64,000 bases of DNA from Paludibacter sp. (GTDB lineage: Bacteria; Bacteroidota; Bacteroidia; Bacteroidales; Paludibacteraceae): contig JAAFGX010000005.1 in the NCBI GenBank assembly GCA_010365115.1, positions 1 to 64,000 on the forward strand, given 5' to 3'. Made by a program: the position numbers and the translations under genes. The notes under the pieces were generated by a model. The model did not search any database. It worked only from the letters and a program-made list of their open reading frames with translations, and had not been told where the DNA came from. Shown here one piece after another: positions 36,018 through 46,017 of this stretch; the first letter of the stretch is position 1; every line of letters starts with the position of its first letter.

Positions 36018-37244
36018 TTATCCCTTTCGAAGTCTTTCCATAGCTTCGATTGTTTCCTCTCTACTCCCAAAACCTGTAAAACGCATATATCCTTCGCCGG
36101 TTGCACCAAAAACTACACCTGGAGTTCCAACAATTTTATATTCATACATAAGTTGATGAAAGAACTTCCACGAAGATTGGTTGTCGGAAGTTTTAAACCA
36201 AACATAAGGAGAACTTATTCCGCCATAAACTTCAAAACCCATAGCTATAAGTTCTTTCCTGATTATAGATGCATTTTTCAAGTAGTAATTTACTAACTCG
36301 ATGGTTTCCAATTTCCCTTTTCGGGAATAAACTGCTTCTGCTCCTCGTTGAGCTATATACGAAACACCATTTGTATATTGATTTTTTCTTCTGCTCCATA
36401 GTTCTTTTAATGGAACTTGATCTCCCATTCGGGTGTATACCATTAATTCTGGTGGAAAAACGGTATAACCGCATCGCAAACCTGTAAACCCAGCTGTTTT
36501 TGAATAAGTACGTATTTCTATAGCAACTTTTTTAGCACCTTTAATTTCGTAAATACTACGGGGAACATCCGGTTCATTCACATACGCCTGATAAGCACCA
36601 TCGTATATTATAATGCTCTGATGTTCAATAGCATAATCTACCCATTTTTTCAATTCGGTTTTATTTAAAACAATTCCGGTAGGATTATTAGGATTACATA
36701 AATAAATAATATCTACTTTTTCGTTTGGTAATTCGGGCAGAAAATTTGTTTTAGCGGTACATTGCAGATAAACAATATTGCTCCACTTCTGATCTTCATC
36801 ATTCAAAGTACCGGCACGGCCACTCATTATTGTTGCATTTTCATATACAGGATAGACAGGATCGGCAATTGCAATAATATTATCCCGCCCTAATACATGA
36901 CCAATGTTACCAATATCCGACTTGGCACCATCACTCACAAAAATGCTTTCTTTATCTAAAGAGACGCCTACAGTCCTATATTCTTTTAAAATTTTATCAA
37001 TTAAAAAATCGTAACCTTGAGGTGGTCCATATCCTTTAAAAGTTTCAACATGAGCCAGTTCATCCACTGCACGATGCATTGCCAATATAACTTCGGGGGG
37101 TAAAGGTTGAGTTACATCACCTAAACCTAAGCGGATTAATTTCGAATTGGGATGTGTAATTTTATAGGCGTTAACGCGCTTTTCAATCTCATCAAAATAA
37201 GATATTTCTGGAGTTTTTAAATAATTCTCGTTCGCTAATGCCAT
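36018..37244 (-). CDS. dapL: LL-diaminopimelate aminotransferase
   Basis: Converts tetrahydrodipicolinate to LL-diaminopimelate in one step, for lysine and peptidoglycan. At 408 residues it has a class I/II PLP fold. The PLP lysine is in TYSKTAGFTGLRCGY; LIRLGLGDVTQPLP and YLCNPNNPTG are family marks. The N-terminal lysine- and tyrosine-rich segment (NYLKTPEISYFDEI) is typical of DapL. Its presence, with no dapD/E nearby, implies the aminotransferase route. It lies upstream of glmS on the same strand, so both feed wall synthesis. Confidence 0.95.
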   Translation of the reverse strand: MALANENYLKTPEISYFDEIEKRVNAYKITHPNSKLIRLGLGDVTQPLPPEVILAMHRAVDELAHVETFKGYGPPQGYDFLIDKILKEYRTVGVSLDKESIFVSDGAKSDIGNIGHVLGRDNIIAIADPVYPVYENATIMSGRAGTLNDEDQKWSNIVYLQCTAKTNFLPELPNEKVDIIYLCNPNNPTGIVLNKTELKKWVDYAIEHQSIIIYDGAYQAYVNEPDVPRSIYEIKGAKKVAIEIRTYSKTAGFTGLRCGYTVFPPELMVYTRMGDQVPLKELWSRRKNQYTNGVSYIAQRGAEAVYSRKGKLETIELVNYYLKNASIIRKELIAMGFEVYGGISSPYVWFKTSDNQSSWKFFHQLMYEYKIVGTPGVVFGATGEGYMRFTGFGSREETIEAMERLRKG

Positions 37245-37461
37245 TAGAAGTAAAGATATTTATAAAAAGAAAATGATTTTCCAATGAAGATGCAAAATTG
37301 CGTTTTTTTTTTGATTAAATAAAGGGTTTTAATCAAAAATATTTATCAATAATCCAATTTAGAATCTAAAATGTGTGGTTCTATAACTTCATTTATTAAA
37401 AAAAAAACGAAAATGAAATTTAATAGATTCGTTGATATCACTCAGGAAAAAACATTATTTC

Positions 37462-38457
37462 CTATTTCAGCATATTAATAATAGTTCTGCCTTTCAATTT
37501 GCCTTGTAAAATTTGATGTATAGCATTTTCAATTTCATCTATTGAAATTTCAGTATACAATTCCATTAAATTTTCAGGTTTCCATTCGTTACTTAGCTTC
37601 AGCCATATGGATTTACGCAAGTGCAATGGATAATTTTGAGATGAAACACCAATCAGTGAAATTCCACGTAAAATAAATGGAAAAACAGTAAGATTAAGTT
37701 GTGTAGAAGAAACACTTCCACATGTTGTTACTGCACCTAATGGCTGTAACGACTTAATTATATTATCTAAAATCGGTCCTCCTACAGTGTCAATTGCACC
37801 TGCAAATTTTGCAGAAAGAATTGGTTTTTTATCAACCATTTCAAATTCTGAACGAGACAGTATTTCAGTTGCTCCAATACTTTTCAAAAATGGATATTCG
37901 TTTTCTTTACCGGAAATTGCTGTGGTTTGGTATCCTAATTGATTTAAAAGTGATACCGCCACTGACCCAACCCCACCTGTAGCTCCTGAAACTACTATTT
38001 TACCATCTGTTGGTTTTACCAATTCTGTTAAACGAGAAAGAGAAATTCCTGCAGTAAAACCTGCTGTTCCAATTATCATGGATTCTTTCAAACTTAAACC
38101 TTCGGGCAATTTAACCACCCACTCTGCCGGAACCCGAATATATTGTCCAAATCCTCCAGAAGTATTCATTCCTAAATCATTACCGGTCACAATCACTTTA
38201 TCACCAACTTTGAAATTCTCACTCTCCGAAGATACTACTTCGCCTGCTGCATCTATTCCCGGTGTATGAGGATATTTTTTTGTAACTCCTTTATTTCCAA
38301 TTGCAGAAAGCCCATCTTTATAATTCAACGATGAATAATTAACTCTTATTAAGATATTTCCAACAGGTAAATCGTCAGTTTGAAGATTTTTTATAGATGG
38401 AATAAATTTCCCCTCTATCTCTTCAACAACAAAAGCTTTATATTCAATATTTTCCAT
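37462..38457 (-). CDS. YhdH/YhfP-type zinc-independent oxidoreductase
   Basis: About 331 residues in the MDR superfamily, close to acrylyl-CoA reductase AcuI/YhdH. The N-terminal GroES-like part (NYSSLNYKDGLSAIG, TPGIDAAGEV) and the NADPH-binding fold (VSGATGGVGSVAVSLL) are clear. Catalytic-zinc cysteines are absent, as expected for this branch. ATG 38457 (MENIEYK) is chosen; a TTG at 38484 would add nine residues lying in the upstream terminator region. Physiological substrate is unknown. It is a single gene, between dapL and the bactofilin gene. Confidence 0.85.
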   Translation of the reverse strand: MENIEYKAFVVEEIEGKFIPSIKNLQTDDLPVGNILIRVNYSSLNYKDGLSAIGNKGVTKKYPHTPGIDAAGEVVSSESENFKVGDKVIVTGNDLGMNTSGGFGQYIRVPAEWVVKLPEGLSLKESMIIGTAGFTAGISLSRLTELVKPTDGKIVVSGATGGVGSVAVSLLNQLGYQTTAISGKENEYPFLKSIGATEILSRSEFEMVDKKPILSAKFAGAIDTVGGPILDNIIKSLQPLGAVTTCGSVSSTQLNLTVFPFILRGISLIGVSSQNYPLHLRKSIWLKLSNEWKPENLMELYTEISIDEIENAIHQILQGKLKGRTIINMLK

Positions 38458-38485
38458 TCTTAATTTTATTAAAATGAGAAACAAA

Positions 38486-38515
38486 AACGTTGAAGTATTT
38501 GATTACCTCAACGTT
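38486..38515 (-). terminator. Terminator after the bactofilin gene
   Basis: AACGTTGA (38486-38493) pairs with TCAACGTT (38508-38515); a TTTTTGTTT run follows on the minus strand. Confidence 0.65.
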
Positions 38516-38581
38516 AAAACAGTTTAATTTTGTGAACAAGAAAACAAGAAATAAAATTGAAATCTTATTTTCATTTTAAAT

Positions 38582-38953
38582 TTATTTATCAGAAGCAATG
38601 TTTACATTTTGCTCGCGCATTGAGCATGTACCTTCGAAAATAGCATTTGGTTCAACCATCAGCACTTTTGTTTTCACGTCGCCTTTTATTACAGCAGTAG
38701 CTCGCAACGATAAGGTTTCACTTACAACTATATCTCCTTCTACCGTTCCTATAACTTCAGCATTAACACATGAAATCGAACCTTTGAGAAAACCTTTTTG
38801 ACCAATTACCACTTTACCGTTACAATTTATAGTTCCCTCAACTTCACCATCGATACGGAAATCGCTGTCGGCAAAAATTTTACCAACTATTTTGCTGCCA
38901 TTGGTAAGTGCGTTATACATTGCACCCGGATTTGTTACAATTTCTTTAGCCAT
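38582..38953 (-). CDS. Bactofilin
   Basis: A 123-residue polymer-forming cytoskeletal protein. The central beta-helix shows short glycine-ending repeats: GTINCNGKVVIGQKGFLKG, SISCVNAEVIGTVEG, DIVVSETLSLRATAV and IKGDVKTKVLMVEP. The N-terminal 25 residues are unstructured and probably tether it. Such proteins assemble without nucleotide and place wall or envelope enzymes. It is a single gene with its own terminator. Confidence 0.88.
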   Translation of the reverse strand: MAKEIVTNPGAMYNALTNGSKIVGKIFADSDFRIDGEVEGTINCNGKVVIGQKGFLKGSISCVNAEVIGTVEGDIVVSETLSLRATAVIKGDVKTKVLMVEPNAIFEGTCSMREQNVNIASDK

Positions 38954-39118
38954 ATTATTGTGTTACTTTATTTTCAGAGTTCAAAATTACAGTATTCTTT
39001 CTTAAAAAAAAAATAAATCTTTAAAATTTCATAACATTCCATTTTCTATAGTATAAAAAAACGCATTTTTGACACCACATTAACAACCGAATTATGATGA
39101 TTAATAGCAAAATTCTAT

Positions 39119-39126
39119 TACTTTTG
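39119..39126 (+). promoter_or_regulatory. Promoter -7 box of the surface-polysaccharide genes
   Basis: TACTTTTG, a fit to TAnnTTTG, lies 26 bases before the ATG at 39152. It probably drives the run of co-directional genes up to 43459 or beyond. Confidence 0.55.
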
Positions 39127-39151
39127 TTTTGATATATTTAAGAGCCTTAAC

Positions 39152-40030
39152 ATGCAACTAAAACATTTACGAAACTCTAGCATTGACTTTATTCGTTGGG
39201 ATAAATGTATTTTGGAATCGCTACATCCATTGTCCTATGCATTTTCGTGGTATTTAGATATTGTTTCGCCGGGTTGGGAAGCACTCATCAGTGAAGATTA
39301 TGAGTATGTTATGCCATTGCCTGCAAAAAGTAAATTTAAGATCCCTTATTTGGTGCAGCCAATACTAACTCAACAATTAGGTATTTTCTCGAAACTTGAA
39401 ATAAACGAATCCACTGTAGAAGAGTTTATTAAGGAAATTCCATATTACAGTTACGAACTAAATCTTAACGAAAAAAATTTCCATTCAAAAGCCTTTATTT
39501 ATCCGAATTATTTATTGAATTTAAATAAATCCTATGAAAAAATTGCTTCACAGTATTCAAAAAATACACAACGGAATATTGACAAAGCTACTAAACTGAA
39601 TTTAATTATAAAGGAAAACATCTCTGTTGAAGAATTCCTGACCTTTTATTATTTTGTTGATAAAAAATTTCTTTCCGTTCAAAAACCGGTACTTGAACAA
39701 TTAATTGTAAAAGGAATTTCAGAAAAATCAATCACTTTATATGGAGTGCTTTCAAATCAAAACAATTTGATAGCTACGTTATGTTTACTGCACTCAACCA
39801 ATAGGTTAACTTACTTATTACCTGTTTCAAACGCTGAAGGGAAATCATCTTCAGCAATGTTCTTTTTAATCGATTTTTTAATAAAAGAAGAAAGTGGGAA
39901 AGATACTTTTTTTGACTTTGAAGGTTCCGGAATTGAAGGTATTGCCAGATTTTACAAAGGTTTTGGTGCCAAAAATCAGCCCTATTATATACTAAAACGG
40001 TTTCGACCTGCGTTTTTAATAAAAAAATAA
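39152..40030 (+). CDS. FemAB/GNAT-like acyltransferase
   Basis: A 292-residue protein with the FemAB/GNAT layout: IDFIRWDKCILES and FSWYLDIVSPGWEALI at the start, QYSKNTQRNIDKATK in the middle (the usual substrate-facing segment), and DTFFDFEGSGIEGIARFYKGFGA near the end, followed by a basic tail. It may transfer an acyl or aminoacyl group to a sugar or peptide. It heads a surface-polysaccharide module, 9 bases ahead of a glycosyltransferase gene. Confidence 0.7.
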   Translation: MQLKHLRNSSIDFIRWDKCILESLHPLSYAFSWYLDIVSPGWEALISEDYEYVMPLPAKSKFKIPYLVQPILTQQLGIFSKLEINESTVEEFIKEIPYYSYELNLNEKNFHSKAFIYPNYLLNLNKSYEKIASQYSKNTQRNIDKATKLNLIIKENISVEEFLTFYYFVDKKFLSVQKPVLEQLIVKGISEKSITLYGVLSNQNNLIATLCLLHSTNRLTYLLPVSNAEGKSSSAMFFLIDFLIKEESGKDTFFDFEGSGIEGIARFYKGFGAKNQPYYILKRFRPAFLIKK

Positions 40031-40038
40031 ATAATGAA

Positions 40039-41175
40039 ATGGGTGATAAAATTGTATTTATAAATACCGGACACAGATCGATGGATGATCGTGTTTTTTA
40101 TCATCAGGCTAAAAGCCTTTTAAACAAAGGATACAATATTGAAATTATCTCGACAAAAGAAAACCTCATAAAATATATTGATGGTATTAAAATTAATTCA
40201 TACGACGATAAGTCTCTAAATAAAAAACAAAAAATCAGCCAAATAGTAAAATATCTAACCGAATCACAACCACAAATCATTCTAGCTGATACTCCTTTAG
40301 CTGTAATAGCCTCAAGTATATATAAAAAAAACAAGAAGACTAAAATTGTTTATGACATTACAGAATGGTATCCTTCTAAAAAGAATTTGATTGATAATAA
40401 AGGGATTATCAAATTTTTCAAAGTTATTTCATTATCAATTTTAAACATTTTTGCAGGCTTTAAATCCGATTTCTTCATTTTTGGAGAACATTTCAAATCT
40501 ATTCCATTCCGTTTTTTGTTTTTCTGGAAACCATACATTTACCTTCCATATTTCCCCGATTTAGATTACATTGTTCCTTTTCCGATTGAAAGCATTGATA
40601 AAAATGTACATCTTACTTACAGCGGCATTTTTAATGAAGAAAAAGGAATAGTATCAGTAATCAAATCAATTGCAGATGCTGCAAAAAAAAGGAACGAAAA
40701 GACTTTCTATCTAAAACTGATTGGGGACTTTCACACCAATATTGATCAAAAATTGTATAACCAGCTAATTTCCGACTTACCACAAAATATGATTATTCAA
40801 CAAGAAAATTTTAAACCATTTTCTGACTTTTGCAAAACAATTGGCAACACCCATATTTTCCTCGACCTTAGAAAAAAAGATATCGAAAATAACTATTGTT
40901 TACCAATAAAACTTTTTTACTATTTGGCTTGTGGTCGCCCGATTATCTATTCTAATCTGAATTCGATAAAAAAAACCATACCCGAAATGAATGTTGGGTT
41001 TTTATGCGAACCTGCTGATATTGAAAGTATATCGAACAGCCTAATTGAATACATCGACAATAGTGAGCTATATGTATCTCATTGCGAAAACGCATTAAGT
41101 ATATCAAAATTAAAATTCAACTGGAAATTGATTGAAAATGATTTTTTAGAATTTATTTTAATGGTTAATAAATAA
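40039..41175 (+). CDS. Glycosyltransferase family 4-like
   Basis: A 378-residue GT-B enzyme. The N-terminal Rossmann half begins DKIVFINTGHRSMDDRVFYHQ. The C-terminal half carries LTYSGIFNEEKGI (typical start of the donor domain) and CGRPIIYSNLNSI, the GT4 nucleotide-sugar contact. It would transfer a sugar from an NDP donor to a lipid-linked acceptor on the inner membrane. The acceptor and sugar are unknown. It lies in the polysaccharide run. Confidence 0.75.
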   Translation: MGDKIVFINTGHRSMDDRVFYHQAKSLLNKGYNIEIISTKENLIKYIDGIKINSYDDKSLNKKQKISQIVKYLTESQPQIILADTPLAVIASSIYKKNKKTKIVYDITEWYPSKKNLIDNKGIIKFFKVISLSILNIFAGFKSDFFIFGEHFKSIPFRFLFFWKPYIYLPYFPDLDYIVPFPIESIDKNVHLTYSGIFNEEKGIVSVIKSIADAAKKRNEKTFYLKLIGDFHTNIDQKLYNQLISDLPQNMIIQQENFKPFSDFCKTIGNTHIFLDLRKKDIENNYCLPIKLFYYLACGRPIIYSNLNSIKKTIPEMNVGFLCEPADIESISNSLIEYIDNSELYVSHCENALSISKLKFNWKLIENDFLEFILMVNK

Positions 41176-41195
41176 TACAAAACAGTATCTCCTAA

Positions 41196-42461
41196 ATGTC
41201 TAACTTGAGAAACAATTATAGTCAAATTAAAACCACATTCTCAAATAATATTAAAATTATTGAGAATTATTTTTTTATGACGACTCTTCAGATAGTCAAT
41301 GCATTATTCGGAATTTTAATATATCCATATTTGATAAGGGTTTTAGGAGCAGATAGTTATGGTTTGTATATATTTGCTTTTACTTTTTCATTATATTTTG
41401 TCAGCTTAATTTCATTTGGGTTTAACTTACCAGCGATGAGAATGATTGTACAGAATGTTTACGATATAAAACAAAAAAATGACATAATCTCCGGAATCTT
41501 TACTGCAAAAATTCTTTTGGCAATTATTTCAATATTATTATTTATAATTCTTACACTTTTTATTCCAATTATTAAACAGAATTTATTAATTTTTGTCATT
41601 AGTTTCTGTCAGATTATTGGTGAAGTTTTGTTTCCCGTATGGTATTTTCAGGCTATTCAAAAAATGAAAATCGTAACTTATATTCAATTATTTTTTAGAA
41701 TAATTTCTTTACCCTTTATTTTTATATTAATTAAGAGTCCAGCAGATAATTGGATTTATGCTCTAATAACCAGTTCTTCGATAATTTTAGGTGGCATATA
41801 TTCAGTACTCTATTTAAGATGGAAAGAAAATATTTATTACAAAACTGTTCCTTTAAGCCAATTAAAAAAATATTTTAAGGATTCAATGCCATTTTTTTGG
41901 AATACATTTACAAGTACTATCAAACAAGAAAGTGTTACAATTTTGATTGGTTCGTTCTTTGGAATGAAGGATGTTGCTTTATTTGATTTAGCAAATAAAA
42001 TTATATTGCTTCCTCGTATGTTGACAACAAGCATTAATGGAGCACTTTTCCCTAAAATAATTGAAAATGTGCAACAGAAAGTTGTTAAGAAAGTGATTAA
42101 ATACGAAACTTGGGTAGGATTGGGAGTTATAGTTGGTGTCATATTTTTTGGAAAATGGATTATTTTGATTCTTGGTGGAAGACTCATGTTAGATTCTTAT
42201 CCATTAGCCATAATTTTAAGCGGAACAGTTTTAGTTTGGTTAGTTGTGGGATCGTATGTGAACTTTATTTTTATTCCCAACAACAAATATTATTATGTAA
42301 CACGAAATCAAATTGTTGCATTTATCACGTTTTTTTTATTTTGTATACCTGGAATTTTAATTTTCCAAAATATCATGTCTATAGTCGCAGCATTAACGTT
42401 ATCAGGTTTTAGTGAAATATTATATTGCAAATACTTGATAAAAAAACACAACCTTCTATGA
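41196..42461 (+). CDS. Oligosaccharide flippase (Wzx-like)
   Basis: A 421-residue inner-membrane protein with about 12 hydrophobic helices of the MATE-like polysaccharide transport fold. The first helix pair ends in YPYLIRVLGADSYGLYIFAF, the common start of Wzx/PST proteins. It would flip lipid-linked sugar repeat units across the inner membrane. Its stop overlaps the next start (ATGA at 42458-42461), so the GT2 gene is translationally coupled. Confidence 0.82.
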   Translation: MSNLRNNYSQIKTTFSNNIKIIENYFFMTTLQIVNALFGILIYPYLIRVLGADSYGLYIFAFTFSLYFVSLISFGFNLPAMRMIVQNVYDIKQKNDIISGIFTAKILLAIISILLFIILTLFIPIIKQNLLIFVISFCQIIGEVLFPVWYFQAIQKMKIVTYIQLFFRIISLPFIFILIKSPADNWIYALITSSSIILGGIYSVLYLRWKENIYYKTVPLSQLKKYFKDSMPFFWNTFTSTIKQESVTILIGSFFGMKDVALFDLANKIILLPRMLTTSINGALFPKIIENVQQKVVKKVIKYETWVGLGVIVGVIFFGKWIILILGGRLMLDSYPLAIILSGTVLVWLVVGSYVNFIFIPNNKYYYVTRNQIVAFITFFLFCIPGILIFQNIMSIVAALTLSGFSEILYCKYLIKKHNLL

Positions 42462-43459
42462 CTCCTAAAGTTTCAATATTAGTGCCGATTTATAACGTAT
42501 CATCTTATATAAAGCGATGTGCCATTAGTTTATTTGAACAGACATTGGAAGATATTGAATATATTTTTATTGATGATGCAAGCCCAGATGATAGCATAAA
42601 TATATTAGAACAATTAATCGAAAAATATCCTAATCGAAAGAATCAGGTTAAAATTATTCGACATGCAAAAAACAGAGGATTGGCTGCAACAAGGAATACA
42701 GCTATTAATGCATCCTCAGGTGAATACATTGCAGTGATTGACAGTGATGATTACATAGAATTAAATATGATTGAAAAACTATATAAAAAAGCAATAACTG
42801 AAAATGCAGATATAGTCGTTTCTGATTATTATATGGAATATCAACACACAACTGTGAAAAAATATGATTATGTTTCTGAAGTAAAAGAAGAAAATTTTAA
42901 AAATATAATTATTTATGACAAAACCTGTACAATGCTTTGGAATAAACTTGTTATCAGATCTTTATATGAAAGAGCGGACTGTCGAGTTCCTGAGAATCTG
43001 AATTATTATGAGGACAGATATGTGATGACCCGACTTTACTATTTTGCTTCAAAAATTGTAAAAATTAATGAAGCCTTCTATCATTATACTCAATATAATA
43101 TTCATGCCATCACAAAAACAAATAATAAAATGCATTTTGAAAATGTATTGCAGTTTTGGAGCGAATTTGATCAATTCCTGAAAAGTAAAAAATTATATGA
43201 GAAATATAAACAAACTATGGAATTACCAAAAGTTCAGAGTAAAGTCCGATTAATTATTGATACACGTTCATACCAATTGCGAAAAAAATTCGGGGATATT
43301 TTCAAAGAAGAAGAAAAAAACTGTTTAAAATATTTCAGTTTTGGAGAAAAACTTATGCTAATACTTGTTCGATATAAAATGTACGTATTAGCTCATTTAT
43401 TTCACAATTATCTTTTTATCAAAAGCAAAATATTAAAAAAATGCGAAAAATACTTCTAA
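42458..43459 (+). CDS. Glycosyltransferase family 2
   Basis: About 333 residues. The GT-A fold is clear: PKVSILVPIYNVSSYIKRC, YIFIDDASPDDSI, RGLAATRNTAINASSGEYIAVIDSDD with the DxD metal motif near residue 95. A C-terminal helical, basic part may bind membrane. ATG 42458 (MTPKVSILV) is chosen, overlapping the flippase stop; an ATG at 42425 adds an unlikely 11 residues. It is the last of the polysaccharide genes and overlaps the AgcS gene by 19 bases. Confidence 0.85.
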   Translation: MTPKVSILVPIYNVSSYIKRCAISLFEQTLEDIEYIFIDDASPDDSINILEQLIEKYPNRKNQVKIIRHAKNRGLAATRNTAINASSGEYIAVIDSDDYIELNMIEKLYKKAITENADIVVSDYYMEYQHTTVKKYDYVSEVKEENFKNIIIYDKTCTMLWNKLVIRSLYERADCRVPENLNYYEDRYVMTRLYYFASKIVKINEAFYHYTQYNIHAITKTNNKMHFENVLQFWSEFDQFLKSKKLYEKYKQTMELPKVQSKVRLIIDTRSYQLRKKFGDIFKEEEKNCLKYFSFGEKLMLILVRYKMYVLAHLFHNYLFIKSKILKKCEKYF

Positions 43460-44979
43460 TAATGCTATTGGGGTCAACTTCAATTTCACTTTTTTCTCAA
43501 AATACCGTTTCATTTTCCGATCAAATGAATGAGCTTTTCAAGCCATTATTAAACATTATGGATCAGATTTTATTCTGGGATCCGTTTCAGGCAATGGGAA
43601 TTGAATTGGGTGCAAAAGTTCCGATCATTATTCTTTGGTTGATTTTTGGTGCTACTTTTTTTACTATTTATTTCCGGTTTATTAATTTCAGAGGATTAAA
43701 ACATGCTATTCAGCTTGTGTTAGGTCATTTCGACAAAGATGGACACGAGGGCGAAATATCTCATTTTCAGGCAATTTCAACGGCGTGTGCTTCAACAGTA
43801 GGTTTGGGAAATATTGCCGGGGTGGCAGTAGCTATTTCGCTTGGTGGACCCGGTGCAACATTTTGGATGATTATTGCAGGTTTGATAGGTATGTCATCTA
43901 AATTTACAGAATGTACTTTGGGTGTGAAATATAGAAAAATTAATGCGGATGATAGTGTTTCGGGCGGTCCAATGTATTATTTACGCGATGGATTTGCCAA
44001 AAAAGGATGGAAACGAACTGGAAAATTTCTAGCTATTCTTTTTGCAATTCTGGCTTCGTTTGGGGCTTTAGGAATTGGTAATATGTTTCAATCCAATCAA
44101 GTTGCTTCACAAGCTGTTGCTACTTTTCCGGTATTAGCAAATTTCGAACTATTAATTGGCATAATCATAGCTGTTTTAGTAGGAATAGTCATAATTGGTG
44201 GAATTAAAGGCATTGCGCGTGTCAACGACAAACTTTTTCCAATAATGGCAATTCTGTATATAACATCCTGTTTGGTAGTAATTGGAATTAATATTAATCA
44301 ATTCGGTGAAGCAGTTTCATTAATTTTCGAAGGTGCTTTTAACGCAGATGCAGCAAAAGGTGGATTTGTAGGTGTGATGATTATGGGATTTCGCCGTGCT
44401 GCATTTTCCAACGAAGCCGGTATTGGTTCCGCTGCTATCGCCCACTCTACCGTAAAAACACAACGTCCTGTGACTGAAGGTTATGTATCATTACTCGAAC
44501 CATTTATCGATACGGTTGTGATTTGTACCATGACGGCGTTGGTTATTATATTCACCGGATTATATCAAAACCCCGACAACTTAGCGGGTGCTCAATTAAC
44601 CTCAGCAGCATTTTCTACTGTATCTCCTTGGTTTCCATATCTCTTGTTGCCTACTATTTTTCTTTTTGCTTATACTACTATTATTTCGTGGTCGTATTAT
44701 GGTGTGAAAAGTTTCGATTTTCTAGTGGGTGATGCTTGTGAAAAATACTTTGGTAAAAGAATTTATGCAACCCGTTTTTATCAATTCTTCTTTTTGATAG
44801 TTACAGCATTAGGTTCAATTTTAAGTTTAAGTGCCGTTGTTGACTTTTCGGATATGTTAGTATTGGCTATGGCAGTTCCGAATATTATCGGACTGTTGGT
44901 GTTAGCTCCCGAAGTTAGAACAGAATTACGAGAATATAATATCTGGATTAAAACTCAAATTAGAAATCCTAAAAACTAA
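43441..44979 (+). CDS. Sodium:alanine symporter (AgcS family)
   Basis: A 512-residue inner-membrane transporter with an N-terminal signal-like helix and about 10 more helices. The family signature is CASTVGLGNIAGVAVAI near 115; SGGPMYYLRDGF, MIMGFRRAAFSNEAGIGSA and HSTVKTQRPVTEGYV also fit. It imports alanine or glycine with Na+. Its start lies inside the end of the GT2 gene. That overlap suggests shared transcription although the functions differ. Confidence 0.92.
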   Translation: MRKILLIMLLGSTSISLFSQNTVSFSDQMNELFKPLLNIMDQILFWDPFQAMGIELGAKVPIIILWLIFGATFFTIYFRFINFRGLKHAIQLVLGHFDKDGHEGEISHFQAISTACASTVGLGNIAGVAVAISLGGPGATFWMIIAGLIGMSSKFTECTLGVKYRKINADDSVSGGPMYYLRDGFAKKGWKRTGKFLAILFAILASFGALGIGNMFQSNQVASQAVATFPVLANFELLIGIIIAVLVGIVIIGGIKGIARVNDKLFPIMAILYITSCLVVIGININQFGEAVSLIFEGAFNADAAKGGFVGVMIMGFRRAAFSNEAGIGSAAIAHSTVKTQRPVTEGYVSLLEPFIDTVVICTMTALVIIFTGLYQNPDNLAGAQLTSAAFSTVSPWFPYLLLPTIFLFAYTTIISWSYYGVKSFDFLVGDACEKYFGKRIYATRFYQFFFLIVTALGSILSLSAVVDFSDMLVLAMAVPNIIGLLVLAPEVRTELREYNIWIKTQIRNPKN

Positions 44980-44993
44980 ATTATCAATCATTT

Positions 44994-45362
44994 ATGTCAA
45001 CAAAAACTTTTACTCAATCAATAATTGTAAACGAAAATCAAACCGCAATGCAATATGGTTCGGGATTACTTCCAGTCTTAGCAACTCCTGCATTAATTGG
45101 TCTTATGGAGAATACAGCCATGCAATTAATCGAACTTCCCGAAGGCAGTTCCAGCGTCGGGATTTCCATTAACATGCAACATTTAAAAGCCAACCTGGTG
45201 GGATCCACTGTTCATTGCAATGCTACAATAACAAATATTGAAGGAAAAAAATACAGTTTTTATATTACAGCAACCGATGATAATGGTGATCTAGTTGGTG
45301 AATGTATTCACGAAAGAGTAGTGATTAACGTCGAAAAATTCATGAGTAAATTAGCAAAATAA
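44994..45362 (+). CDS. Hot-dog thioesterase (FlK-like)
   Basis: A 122-residue hot-dog fold protein. LLPVLATPALIGLMENTAMQLIE contains the long central helix; SVGISINMQHLKANLVGSTV is the strand pair that lines the active site. The group resembles fluoroacetyl-CoA thioesterase and small acyl-CoA thioesterases. Substrate unknown. It begins 14 bases after the AgcS stop and is probably in the same transcript. Confidence 0.8.
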   Translation: MSTKTFTQSIIVNENQTAMQYGSGLLPVLATPALIGLMENTAMQLIELPEGSSSVGISINMQHLKANLVGSTVHCNATITNIEGKKYSFYITATDDNGDLVGECIHERVVINVEKFMSKLAK

Positions 45363-45485
45363 AAATATCTAATGCTTTAAATTACTTAAACGAAAAATAG
45401 AATATTCAACAATATTATCAACAATTTAATTTTTAATTCGTTTAATGTAAAAGGTTCAAATTTTAAATCATAAAATCATAAAACT

Positions 45486-45938
45486 ATGGCATTACAAGTA
45501 GGCGACAAAGCTCCAGCTGTTTTAGGAATAAATCAAGAAGGAAAAGAAATTAAACTGGCGGATTTTAACGGAAAAAAAGTGGTTTTATACTTCTATCCAA
45601 AAGATAACACTCCTGGGTGTACAGCTCAGGCGTGCAGTTTGAGTGACGGTTATGACGATTTGCGAAAAGCAGGTTATGAAGTAATTGGTGTAAGCACCGA
45701 TAGTGCTGCTTCGCACCAAAAGTTTATTACAAAACAAAATTTACCGTTTAATCTGATAGCAGATACCGATAAAAAACTGTCGGAAGAATTTGGGACTTGG
45801 GGAGAAAAATCGATGTATGGAAAAAAATACATGGGTACTTTCCGTACTACTTTCATTATCGATGAAACCGGAACCATTATCCGCATTTTTTTACCAAAAG
45901 AAGTAAATACAAAAGATCACGCTGCACAAATACTATAG
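45486..45938 (+). CDS. bcp: Thiol peroxidase (Bcp/PrxQ)
   Basis: A 150-residue peroxiredoxin that reduces hydrogen and organic peroxides with thioredoxin. The peroxidatic cysteine is in FYPKDNTPGCTAQACSL, with the resolving cysteine five residues later, the CX4C type of PrxQ. Length is standard. The C-terminus (NTKDHAAQIL) lacks nothing essential. It ends just before a strong terminator. Confidence 0.93.
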   Translation: MALQVGDKAPAVLGINQEGKEIKLADFNGKKVVLYFYPKDNTPGCTAQACSLSDGYDDLRKAGYEVIGVSTDSAASHQKFITKQNLPFNLIADTDKKLSEEFGTWGEKSMYGKKYMGTFRTTFIIDETGTIIRIFLPKEVNTKDHAAQIL

Positions 45939-45954
45939 TTTAATATTTAATTTA

Positions 45955-45988
45955 GAGGGTCTTACAAATAATGTAGGACTCTCGTTTT
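45955..45988 (+). terminator. Terminator after bcp
   Basis: A 12-pair stem with two wobble pairs (GAGGGTCTTACA with TGTAGGACTCTC), a 5-base loop and a GTTTTAT tail. Confidence 0.75.
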
Positions 45989-46017
45989 ATGTTTAGCTCC
46001 ACTCCAAATAAATAAAA